A DNA stretch of 5,658 nucleotides from Actinomycetales bacterium (GTDB taxonomy: Bacteria > Actinomycetota > Actinomycetes > Actinomycetales > Dermabacteraceae): positions 1 through 5,658 of the forward strand of contig JAAZLF010000350.1 of assembly GCA_012799425.1 (NCBI GenBank), in the 5' to 3' direction. Every line of letters starts with the position of its first letter. Within the stretch, counting starts at the first letter, position 1. Below are positions 1-5,484 of the stretch, one piece after another. The notes beneath the pieces are model-generated. The model did not search any database and was not told the DNA's origin. It saw nothing but the letters and a program-made list of their open reading frames with translations. The position numbers were made by a program, and so were the translations under genes.

Positions 1-82
1 AGGCCATGGCCTTGGACTCCTTGGACACCAGCAGTTCCGACAGCGGCATCGACCCGCGCGAGGACTCCTGCCTCCTGGCCAT
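1..82 (-). CDS. N-terminal fragment of an unidentified protein, possibly RecG
   Basis: Only the first 27 codons are in the window; the gene runs off the left edge. The ATG at 82-80 is preceded by GAGGAG (96-91, minus strand) at an 8-base spacing, a good ribosome-binding site. A second in-frame ATG at 49-47 lacks one this good. The visible product starts MARRQ, and from residue 12 reads MPLSELLVSKESKAMA. The stretch from residue 13 faintly resembles the start of RecG helicases (PL..LL..KTAKAL followed by a TVGDLL motif, which would lie outside the window). recG also commonly sits near rpmB and thiL in actinobacteria, and this gene has the same orientation as thiL. That identity is inference from weak similarity plus neighbourhood. 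The existence of a coding start here is better supported than its function. Confidence 0.55.
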   Translation of the reverse strand, partial: MARRQESSRGSMPLSELLVSKESKAMA

Positions 83-192
83 GTGTGCAGCTCCTCGCTC
101 TCGGTCCCGTACAGTGCGGCGTGCGAGGTCCTATCGTGCCACTGTCCTGCACTCTCGTGACGGAATCCACAGTCGGCGGACCGGTCCTCCAC

Positions 193-221
193 TTCTGGCC
201 CGCACGCATCTGAGCTATGAT
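193..221 (+). promoter_or_regulatory. Candidate rpmB promoter
   Basis: TATGAT at 216-221 matches five of six bases of the sigma-70-type -10 consensus and stands out in a GC-rich spacer. A weak TTCTGG at 193-198 sits 17 bases upstream as a possible -35. Initiation would fall near base 228, giving an rpmB leader of about 119 bases. The -35 is poor, so this rests mainly on the -10 and its position in the divergent spacer. Confidence 0.45.
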
Positions 222-278
222 TCCGTGGTTGCCCTGACCGCCGGGGGCTCGCACCTCCGTGCTCACCCAGGTCACCGA

Positions 279-299
279 CCCCGCCGTCCAGGCGCGGGG
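279..299 (+). promoter_or_regulatory. Hairpin in the rpmB leader
   Basis: CCC-CGCC at 279-285 can pair with GGCG at 291-294 and GGG at 296-298, leaving C295 bulged and a five-base loop GTCCA. The alternative register pairs CCCCGC (279-284) with GCGGGG (294-299). It lies about 50 bases before the rpmB start and outside its ribosome-binding site. It has no following T tract, so it is not a standard terminator. A role in leader stability or control is only a possibility; GC-rich sequence forms hairpins easily. Confidence 0.3.
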
Positions 300-346
300 G
301 TGGAGCGGGCACCGCGATCAGAACATCGACGTACCAGGAGACGACA

Positions 347-544
347 GTGGCTGCTTCCACGTGTGACATCTGCGCCAAGAGCCCGCGCTTCGGCAAGAGC
401 GTGTCCCACTCGCACCGCCGGCACTCGCGTCGCTGGAACCCGAACATCCAGTCCGTCCGCACTGTGATCAACGGCACCAGCAAGCGCGTGAACGTGTGCA
501 CCTCCTGCCTCAAGGCAGGCAAGGTCAGCACGCTCGGTGCCTGA
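347..544 (+). CDS. rpmB: 50S ribosomal protein L28, zinc-ribbon (C+) form
   Basis: Structural protein of the large ribosomal subunit, 65 residues, normal length for the family. The core is typical of actinobacterial L28: FGKSVSHSHRR near residues 15-25, then RRWNPNIQ at 28-35 and a C-terminal KRVNVCTSCLKAGKV segment. Two CxxC pairs are visible, Cys6/Cys9 and Cys51/Cys54. This is the zinc-binding form, rather than the cysteine-free paralogue that many bacteria express under zinc starvation, so Zur repression is not expected, and I see no Zur-like palindrome upstream. The start is GTG at 347, with AGGAG at 336-340 six bases before it. The gene is alone on the plus strand and ends in its own terminator, so it is probably transcribed by itself. 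Identification is essentially certain. Confidence 0.97.
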   Translation: MAASTCDICAKSPRFGKSVSHSHRRHSRRWNPNIQSVRTVINGTSKRVNVCTSCLKAGKVSTLGA

Positions 545-571
545 GCGAGACCGCAAGGATTCATCCGCGTG

Positions 572-600
572 AGCCCTCACCCTTCGGGGTGGGGGCTTTC
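572..600 (+). terminator. Intrinsic terminator after rpmB
   Basis: An 11-bp stem (572-582 with 587-597, one G-T wobble) closes on a TTCG loop with C-G flanks, the very stable UUCG tetraloop class. The T run is short (TTTC, partly used by the stem), as is usual in GC-rich actinobacteria. It begins 27 bases after the rpmB stop. On the minus strand the same hairpin lies 24 bases beyond the GNAT stop, but without a T tract on that side, so a bidirectional role is possible and less certain. Confidence 0.85.
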
Positions 601-621
601 GTGCATCCGGAGGGGCTTGCC

Positions 622-1596
622 TCAGGGAACGTCGCGCAGCTGTGCGGTGAGGCCGTTCGGAATCTCGAGGAGGTGCACGGGATCGACCTCCTCGCGGTCC
701 AGGGTCGCCAGCAGCGGTGCGGTGTGCGGGTCGGTGGGGTGGTTGTCGAGGTCGAGCGAGGCGACGCCGGCGGCGCGCAGCTGCTCGAGCAGGGCGCCGA
801 GGCAGAGCGCGACATCGGCCCTCGCGTGCGGTGCGGCGGCGTCGACCGCCTCGAGGGAGCCCTCGCGCGTGACGGCGGCGTCGCCGCTGCGGCTGCCCTC
901 GTTGCTCTCTGGGCCGCTGTAGAGGTCGGCGAGCGCCGTGATCCGTCCATCGCGCACCACGGCTACGGAACGTTCGCGTGCGGTCTCCTCGTAGAACTCC
1001 TCCCCCGCCACGGGACGGATCAGGTCTCGCGTTGCGGTCGGCGACCAGCTGGCGTGCTGCCAGAGATAGCGGTCGGTGAGCGCGTCGATCACCTGCTCCC
1101 GCGGCAGCTCGGTCCACGCCACCGCGCGCGCCGCGCCGTCGTGGTGGGTGCGCACCGCGGCGCACCAGCGGGCGGTGCGCTCCGCGGCGACGTCGACGCG
1201 CAGCAGCGGCACCTCGAGGTAGGTCACCGCGCCCTGCGCGCGCAGGAACAGCTCCCGCTCCGAGCTCGGCACCGCCTGGCTCGACAACGGATTATCGCTG
1301 TATTTTCCGAGTTCGCGAAGAAGCGCTGTGCCGTGCCCGCGGCGGCGGTGCGCCTGCTCGATCTCGAGCTCGACGAGATCGCTCCCGGGGTGGACCGTAT
1401 TCGGGCCGATGCGGCCCACCCCGATCACGCGCGGTGCACCGGAACCGGGATCGTCGACCTCGAGCACGAGAGCGCGGAAGCCCTCGCGCCAGCCGTCCGG
1501 CTTCAGCCACTCGAAGCGGTGGCCGTCCCGGTCCGCGTCGGCCGCCGTGGCCGGACGGAACCGTCGCGCCCCGGCGACCGGCGCCGACTCGCTCAT
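622..1596 (-). CDS. Tandem GNAT-family N-acetyltransferase, second domain degenerate
   Basis: 324 residues, about twice a single GNAT domain. The N-terminal half (about 10-130) has the GNAT acetyl-CoA motif: strand LVELEIE at 74-80, followed by the R-x-x-G-x-G pyrophosphate loop RRRGHG at 84-89 and helix TALLREL. The C-terminal half (about 150-324) repeats the fold order. VAVVRDGRITALADLYSG (211-228) looks like strands 2-3, and 258-285 like the motif-A region and strand 5, but there HARADVALCLGALL lacks the glycine loop. Family knowledge: tandem GNATs (for example mycothiol synthase-like proteins) often keep only one working site. Here the first half would carry catalysis; the acceptor substrate cannot be read. 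The ATG overlaps the dehydrogenase stop as ATGA (1596-1593) with no clear ribosome-binding site of its own, so translation is probably coupled. A small patch of AT-rich codons occurs near residues 96-105. Confidence 0.8.
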   Translation of the reverse strand: MSESAPVAGARRFRPATAADADRDGHRFEWLKPDGWREGFRALVLEVDDPGSGAPRVIGVGRIGPNTVHPGSDLVELEIEQAHRRRGHGTALLRELGKYSDNPLSSQAVPSSERELFLRAQGAVTYLEVPLLRVDVAAERTARWCAAVRTHHDGAARAVAWTELPREQVIDALTDRYLWQHASWSPTATRDLIRPVAGEEFYEETARERSVAVVRDGRITALADLYSGPESNEGSRSGDAAVTREGSLEAVDAAAPHARADVALCLGALLEQLRAAGVASLDLDNHPTDPHTAPLLATLDREEVDPVHLLEIPNGLTAQLRDVP

Positions 1597-2669
1597 GCGA
1601 CCGGGGCGTCCGCGAAGGTCGCGGTGTCGATCACGGCACGGAAGTGGACCTCGCCCGCGACCACCCGGTCGTAGGTGGCGTCAGCATCCTGGACTCCGAT
1701 GACCTCGATCTTCGCGGCGAGACCGTGCTCGGCGCAGAAGTCCAGCATCTCCTGGGTCTCGGCGATGCCGCCGATGTTCGAGCCGGCGAGCACCTTGTTG
1801 CCGCCGATCAGCGATCCGAAACCTACGGGCTGCTTCTCCGGGGGCAGGCCCACGACCGCCATCACGCCGCGGGGCGTGAGCAGGCGCAGGTAGCGGTCCA
1901 CGGGGACGGAGGCGCTGATGGTGTTCAGGATGAGGTCGAACTCGCCGCGGTGGTCACGGAAGAAGTTCTCGTCGGTCGTGGACAGCACCCGCTTCGCACC
2001 GAGGGCGAGCGCGTCCTGCTCCTTCCTCAGCGAACGTGAGAGCACGGTGAGCTCGGCGCCCATCGCGGCGGCGAGCTGCACGCCCATGTGGCCGAGACCG
2101 CCCAGCCCCAGCACCGCGACGCGCTTGGCACGGCCGTCGACCGTCTCACCGGCGCCCCAGCGGCGCAACGGGGCGTAGGTGGTGATCCCGGCGCACAGCA
2201 GCGGAGCGGCGGCGTCGAAGTCGATGGCCTCGGGGATCCGCAGCACGAAGCGCTCGTCGACGACGACCTTCTCGGCGTAGCCGCCCTGGGTGACGGTGCC
2301 GTCGACGTCCTGCGCGTTATAGGTGCCGACGTTGCCCTCCAGGCAGTTCTGCTCCTGACCTGCGCGGCACTCCTCGCAGGCGCCGCAGGAGTTCACCATG
2401 CAGCCCACGCCCACGCGGTCGCCGACCTTCCAGCCGGTGACGTCCGCCCCGACGGCGGAGACGACGCCCGCGATCTCGTGGCCGACGGTCAGCGGGAAGT
2501 GCGCCTCGCCCCACTCGTTGCGGATGGTGTGGATGTCGCTATGACAGATCCCGGCGGCCTTGATGTCGATGACCACGTCACCGGCGCGCGGGTCGCGGCG
2601 CTCGATCGTGGTGACGCGGAACGGCTGGTCGGGGCCGGTCTTCTGCAGGGCCTTGACGGTGATCGGCAT
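1593..2669 (-). CDS. Zinc-dependent alcohol dehydrogenase, CAD/YahK type
   Basis: 358-residue medium-chain dehydrogenase/reductase, a cytosolic enzyme of the class that interconverts primary alcohols and aldehydes. GroES-like domain: GICHSD gives catalytic zinc ligand Cys42, TVGHE gives His64/Glu65, and Cys159 (LLCAGITTY) completes the site. The structural zinc lobe is CGACEECRAGQEQNC with Cys95, Cys98, Cys101 and Cys109. The Rossmann fingerprint is VLGLGGLGHMG (G188, G190, G191, G193). After the second strand, LSRSLRKE (210-217) offers Ser and Arg/Lys rather than an acidic residue, favouring NADP(H), as in the YahK/AdhC aldehyde reductases. All metal ligands are intact, so it should be active; the physiological substrate is unknown. 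Start chosen at ATG 2669-2667, with GAGGAG upstream at a six-base spacing; an upstream open extension runs into thiL and is not homologous. It lies 65 bases downstream of thiL and is coupled to the GNAT gene that follows. Confidence 0.93.
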   Translation of the reverse strand: MPITVKALQKTGPDQPFRVTTIERRDPRAGDVVIDIKAAGICHSDIHTIRNEWGEAHFPLTVGHEIAGVVSAVGADVTGWKVGDRVGVGCMVNSCGACEECRAGQEQNCLEGNVGTYNAQDVDGTVTQGGYAEKVVVDERFVLRIPEAIDFDAAAPLLCAGITTYAPLRRWGAGETVDGRAKRVAVLGLGGLGHMGVQLAAAMGAELTVLSRSLRKEQDALALGAKRVLSTTDENFFRDHRGEFDLILNTISASVPVDRYLRLLTPRGVMAVVGLPPEKQPVGFGSLIGGNKVLAGSNIGGIAETQEMLDFCAEHGLAAKIEVIGVQDADATYDRVVAGEVHFRAVIDTATFADAPVA

Positions 2670-2721
2670 GGAGGTCTCCTCGACAGCTCGTGGGTCCGGA
2701 AGCGCGTGCGCGCCGCCGACC

Positions 2722-2751
2722 AGCCTAGTCGCGCTCAGGAGAAATGGTCGA
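2722..2751 (-). promoter_or_regulatory. Candidate promoter for the dehydrogenase/GNAT pair
   Basis: On the minus strand TAGGCT (2727-2722) fits the TANNNT -10 form, with TCGACC (2751-2746) 18 bases upstream matching four of six -35 bases. Initiation near 2715 would give a leader of about 45 bases carrying the GAGGAG ribosome-binding site. The -35 lies inside the last codons of thiL. This would let the pair be transcribed apart from thiL, although read-through from thiL is also possible because no terminator is visible between them. Confidence 0.35.
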
Positions 2752-3763
2752 AGCCCTCCCCCTCGATGGGCTCGCCGTCCAGGACCACGCCCGGCCCTCC
2801 CGCATCCCCCGGCAGCACCCGTCCGATCGCGCGGAAGCCGCTCGGCACCTCGGTCGGCGCGAAGGTCGCGAGCATCGCGTGCTCCTCGGCCCCGTGCAGC
2901 ACCCACGCCCACGGGTCCTCGCCGAGCTCGGAGGCGAGGCCGGCCAGCTGCGCGACGTCCGGCTCGAGCGCATGCGGATCGATATCGAGGGTGACGCCGG
3001 AGTCGCGGGCCAGGCGGCCCACGTCGCGCACCAGCCCGTCGGACAGATCCATCATCGCGCCGGCGCGGCGACCCCCGCCCCAGCCGAGCGAGAGATCGGG
3101 GTCGGGGGCGTCGTGCCAGCGCACCAGCTGCGCGGCCGACGGGTCCTGGACGCGGTCGAGCATGATCGTGGGCCGGCCGTCGTCCCCTGGCCGGATCAGC
3201 ACCCGTTCGGCGAGGACCAGTGCGAGACCCGCCGCGGAGCGGCCCAGACGGGGCGCGCCGATCGCGAGGATGTCGCCCGGCCGAGCGCCGGAGCGGGTGA
3301 CGGCACGCTGCTCCTCGGGCAGGGAGCCCATGGCGGTGACGGTGACCGTCAGCTGATCAGCACGCCCGAGATCGCCGCCGACGATGCTCGCACCATCAGC
3401 CTCCGCCCGCGCCGTCAGGCCGATGGTCAGCTCCTCGAAGACTGCGGCGGGGAGGCCGGCAGGGGCGGAGATGGAGACCACCAGCGCGAGCGGCCGCGCC
3501 CCCATCGCGGCGACGTCCGCGATGTTCTGCACCGCCGCCTTCTGGCCGATCCAGCGGGGCGTGGTGGTGTGGGCGAGGAAGTCGTGGCGCTCGATGAGCG
3601 TGTCGGTGGTGACCACCAGGCGCGGGGTCGGCAGGCGCACCACAGCGGCGTCGTCACCGGGACCGAGCTCCACCTCGGGGCCGAGCCGCAGGTGCGGGAG
3701 CATGCGGGCCAGGAGGGCCGCCTCACCGCGAGGGACGGAGCCGTGGGAAGTGTCGCCTGCCAT
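2735..3763 (-). CDS. thiL: Thiamine-monophosphate kinase
   Basis: Catalyses the last step of thiamine diphosphate synthesis, ATP-dependent phosphorylation of thiamine monophosphate, in the cytosol. 342 residues, usual family size. Motifs in order: GPGDDAAVV at 34-42 (metal-binding Asp37/Asp38), DTLIERHDF at 54-62, QNIADVAAMGARP at 79-91, GGDLGRAD at 129-136 and MMDLSDGL at 237-244, then the C-terminal substrate-side segment and a closing GFDHF. These belong to the AIR synthase/ThiL superfamily. The usual GG(E/D)DH-like C-terminal motif reads GAEEHAMLATF (291-301), a mild deviation. The start is the ATG at 3763-3761; no strong ribosome-binding site precedes it (GGGTGC only). It diverges from the DUF3515 gene over 63 bases. 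I looked for a THI-box thiamine riboswitch there and the gap is too short to hold one. Confidence 0.96.
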   Translation of the reverse strand: MAGDTSHGSVPRGEAALLARMLPHLRLGPEVELGPGDDAAVVRLPTPRLVVTTDTLIERHDFLAHTTTPRWIGQKAAVQNIADVAAMGARPLALVVSISAPAGLPAAVFEELTIGLTARAEADGASIVGGDLGRADQLTVTVTAMGSLPEEQRAVTRSGARPGDILAIGAPRLGRSAAGLALVLAERVLIRPGDDGRPTIMLDRVQDPSAAQLVRWHDAPDPDLSLGWGGGRRAGAMMDLSDGLVRDVGRLARDSGVTLDIDPHALEPDVAQLAGLASELGEDPWAWVLHGAEEHAMLATFAPTEVPSGFRAIGRVLPGDAGGPGVVLDGEPIEGEGFDHFS

Positions 3764-3814
3764 GCACCCAGTGTGCCCGACCCTCGCACCCAGCAGAGCG
3801 CTGTGCCGGACCGG

Positions 3815-3826
3815 TAGGCTCGCAGC
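3815..3826 (+). promoter_or_regulatory. Leaderless-type -10 element of the DUF3515 gene
   Basis: TAGGCT (3815-3820) fits TANNNT and is followed by exactly six bases, then the GTG start. Initiation about seven bases after the hexamer would fall on the first base of the start codon. This matches the known actinobacterial leaderless arrangement and explains why no ribosome-binding site is visible. No convincing -35 is present, which is common for this class. Confidence 0.6.
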
Positions 3827-4324
3827 GTGCTCCGATCGCGTCTGCTCGCCCTCCCCGCCGCCGCCCTGATGGCCGTGGGGCTGGTCTCATGCGGCACCGT
3901 CCAGGTGCCCGCCGGCCCCGAGGCCTCGCATCCCGTGTGCGCGGACATCGTCCTCGGTGCCCCGCCCGAGGTGCTCGGCATGGAGCGCCAGGAGACCTCC
4001 AGCCAGGGCACCGCCGCGTGGGGCAGCGGCGAGGACACCGTGGCGATGCGCTGCGGCGTGACGCCCCCCGGCCCCACCACGGACACGTGCACCCGGCTGG
4101 AGGACGGCAGCGGGATCGAGGTCGACTGGATCGTGCGCGAGCTCGAGGACGGGGTGTTCCTGTACACCACCTACGGTCGCGAGCCCGCCATCGACGTCAC
4201 CGTGCCGCGCTCGGCCGCGCCGGATCAGCCCTCGGGCGCGGCGCTGGACCTCGCTCAGGTGGTCAGCCGCAACATCGAGGCGACCACGCACTGCGTGGGC
4301 CCCGGCGACGAGGGAGCTCAGTAG
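3827..4324 (+). CDS. DUF3515 family lipoprotein
   Basis: 165 residues. A short basic start (MLRSR), a hydrophobic stretch (residues 6-20) and a lipobox LVSC ending at Cys22 predict a lipoprotein anchored on the outer face of the membrane. The mature part carries four more cysteines (38, 76, 88, 156), suitable for two disulfides. It has the conserved DUF3515 pattern: TAAWG (62-66), RCGVTPPGP (75-83), a DW segment near 100 and YGREPAIDVTVP (116-127). The biochemical function of this family is not known to me. It lies on the opposite strand to its neighbours, between ddl and thiL; the same arrangement, as I recall it, occurs in mycobacteria (Rv2980 near ddlA and thiL), so the placement is old. 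The GTG start is fixed by the signal peptide and by the -10 hexamer six bases upstream. Linkage to cell-wall synthesis is suggested only by neighbourhood. Confidence 0.9.
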   Translation: MLRSRLLALPAAALMAVGLVSCGTVQVPAGPEASHPVCADIVLGAPPEVLGMERQETSSQGTAAWGSGEDTVAMRCGVTPPGPTTDTCTRLEDGSGIEVDWIVRELEDGVFLYTTYGREPAIDVTVPRSAAPDQPSGAALDLAQVVSRNIEATTHCVGPGDEGAQ

Positions 4325-4339
4325 AAGTTCGTCCCGCTG

Positions 4340-4354
4340 CCGCGCTCAGCGCGG
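4340..4354. terminator. Candidate shared hairpin between DUF3515 and ddl
   Basis: CCGCGC (4340-4345) pairs perfectly with GCGCGG (4349-4354) around a three-base loop. The loop is the ddl stop codon itself (TCA on plus, TGA on minus). It lies 15 bases after the DUF3515 stop, in a 21-base convergent gap, and is the only hairpin found for ending either transcript. No T tract follows on either strand, so terminator activity is uncertain. Confidence 0.35.
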
Positions 4355-5461
4355 GCCGAGACGGCGCGTGCGAGCCCGCTCGATCAGCTCGGCGATGAGG
4401 TCGGCGTAGCTCAGGCCCATGTTCTCCCACAGCACCGGGAACATGGAATAAGGGGTGAACCCCGGCATCGTGTTCACCTCGTTGACCAGGACCCGCTGAT
4501 CACGGGTGACGAACATGTCCACCCTGGCCAGACCCTCCAGCCCCAGCGCGGTGAACGCCCGGCAGGCGGTCTCGCGGATCTCCTCGAGCAGCGGATCGGG
4601 CAGCGCCACGGGCACATCGATGCTCACCGTCCCCTTGCCGAAGTACTTCGCCTCGTAATCGTAGAACTCGAGGTCGTCGCCCACCTTCACCTCGCCGGGC
4701 AGCGTGGTCCCCGGCTCCTGCCCGTCACGGCCCTGCAGCACGCCGCACTCGACCTCGCGGGCGTCCAGCCCCTCCTCCACGAGCACCTTCGGGTCCTCGA
4801 CGAAGGCCTCCTTCATCGCCGCGTCGAGCTGGGCGGGATCGGTGACGCGGGTGACGCCGAGGCTCGAGCCGGCGCGTGCGGGCTTGACGAACCACGGAAG
4901 CGGATGGTTCTTCCGCAGGTGGGCGAGAACCCGGTGGGACTCTGCGGCCCAGCGGTCCTCGTGGACCACGATGCCGGGAGCGCACTCGAGGCCTGCGGCT
5001 CGCAGCGCGAGCTTGGTCGCCGCCTTGTCCATCGCCGTCGCCGAGGCGTGCACTCCGCTGCCCACGTACGGGATGTCGAGCATCTCGAGCATGCCCTGGA
5101 CGGTGCCGTCCTCCCCGTAGGAGCCGTGCAGCACGGGCCAGACCACATCGACGCCGGCAAGGTCGTGGACCGTGCCCTCGCGGATGGTGCGCAGGACGAT
5201 CCGCTCCCCCGCCCGGTGACGGGCGCCGGGCAACAGCACCTCCTGGCCGGAGGGGTCCACCTCGGGGGCGCGCCCGTCGACGAGGGTCCAGTCGCTGGGA
5301 TCGTCGGAGACATGGGTCCAGCGACCCTCGCGGGTGATGCCGATGGCGATCACGTCGAAGCGCTCGCGATCGATCGCAGCGAGGATGCCGCCGGCGGTCA
5401 CGCACGAGATGCCGTGCTCCCCGCTGCGGCCGCCGAACAGGAGGGCGACGGTGGTTGTCAT
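4346..5461 (-). CDS. ddl: D-alanine--D-alanine ligase
   Basis: ATP-grasp ligase of peptidoglycan precursor synthesis; joins two D-alanines in the cytosol. 371 residues. N-terminal FGGRSGEHGIS at 9-19 (Glu15), then LHGSYGEDGTVQGMLE (111-126), DKAATK (145-150) and FVKPARAGSSLGV (191-203, Lys193). The omega loop is FYDYEAKYFGKGT (266-278). Catalytic/metal residues are Arg313, Asp315, Glu328 and Asn330 in NEVNTMPGFTPYS, with Ser339 completing the set. Tyr273 in the EAKY motif is the D-Ala-D-Ala type; D-Ala-D-Lac ligases of the Leuconostoc kind have Phe there, so no intrinsic glycopeptide resistance is implied. Start: the ATG at 5461-5459 begins directly before the first strand and follows TATCCT by six bases. 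An upstream GTG at 5488 overlaps the gpsA stop as GTGA and would add nine residues with atypically AT-rich codons; this is the alternative. Confidence 0.96.
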   Translation of the reverse strand: MTTTVALLFGGRSGEHGISCVTAGGILAAIDRERFDVIAIGITREGRWTHVSDDPSDWTLVDGRAPEVDPSGQEVLLPGARHRAGERIVLRTIREGTVHDLAGVDVVWPVLHGSYGEDGTVQGMLEMLDIPYVGSGVHASATAMDKAATKLALRAAGLECAPGIVVHEDRWAAESHRVLAHLRKNHPLPWFVKPARAGSSLGVTRVTDPAQLDAAMKEAFVEDPKVLVEEGLDAREVECGVLQGRDGQEPGTTLPGEVKVGDDLEFYDYEAKYFGKGTVSIDVPVALPDPLLEEIRETACRAFTALGLEGLARVDMFVTRDQRVLVNEVNTMPGFTPYSMFPVLWENMGLSYADLIAELIERARTRRLGPR

Positions 5462-5473
5462 GACCTCAGGATA
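5462..5473 (-). promoter_or_regulatory. Leaderless-type -10 element of ddl
   Basis: On the minus strand TATCCT (5473-5468) fits TANNNT and sits exactly six bases before the ATG, in a locally AT-rich patch (GAATATCCT) between gpsA and ddl. Transcription from it would start on the ATG. Four bases GAGG lie just two bases before the ATG, too close for a normal ribosome-binding site. ddl may therefore be made both from this promoter and by read-through from gpsA. Confidence 0.5.
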
Positions 5474-5484
5474 TTCACTGAAGC

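Noticed and set aside
160..226. Inverted repeat ACGGAATC (160-167) and GATTCCGT (219-226) in the divergent spacer
   Set aside because: Perfect over eight bases and the right copy overlaps the rpmB -10, but one such pair is about what chance gives in 264 bases, and the half-sites are 51 bases apart.
6..467. Plus-strand open frame across the divergent spacer into rpmB
   Set aside because: It overlaps rpmB in another frame, has no ribosome-binding site that I can see, and its product is Arg/Ser-rich low complexity.
496..1674. Long plus-strand open frame opposite the GNAT gene
   Set aside because: It overlaps rpmB and its terminator, is antisense to a gene with clear family motifs, and its low-complexity Arg/Ala/Gly-rich product is typical of antisense frames in GC-rich DNA.
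2670..2912. N-terminal extension of the dehydrogenase into thiL
   Set aside because: The added residues are Arg/Gly-rich without homology to the family, lie within thiL, and the ATG at 2669 has a good ribosome-binding site.
2088..3817. Overlapping plus-strand open frames opposite the dehydrogenase and thiL
   Set aside because: Antisense to two genes with intact catalytic motifs; no recognisable domains and no convincing start signals.
3764..3826. Thiamine diphosphate riboswitch upstream of thiL
   Set aside because: The spacer is only 63 bases, shorter than a THI-box aptamer, and lacks its conserved CUGAGA core.
4346..5461. Ddl as a D-Ala-D-Lac (vancomycin resistance) ligase
   Set aside because: The omega loop has the EAKY tyrosine of D-Ala-D-Ala ligases, and there are no vanH or vanX neighbours.
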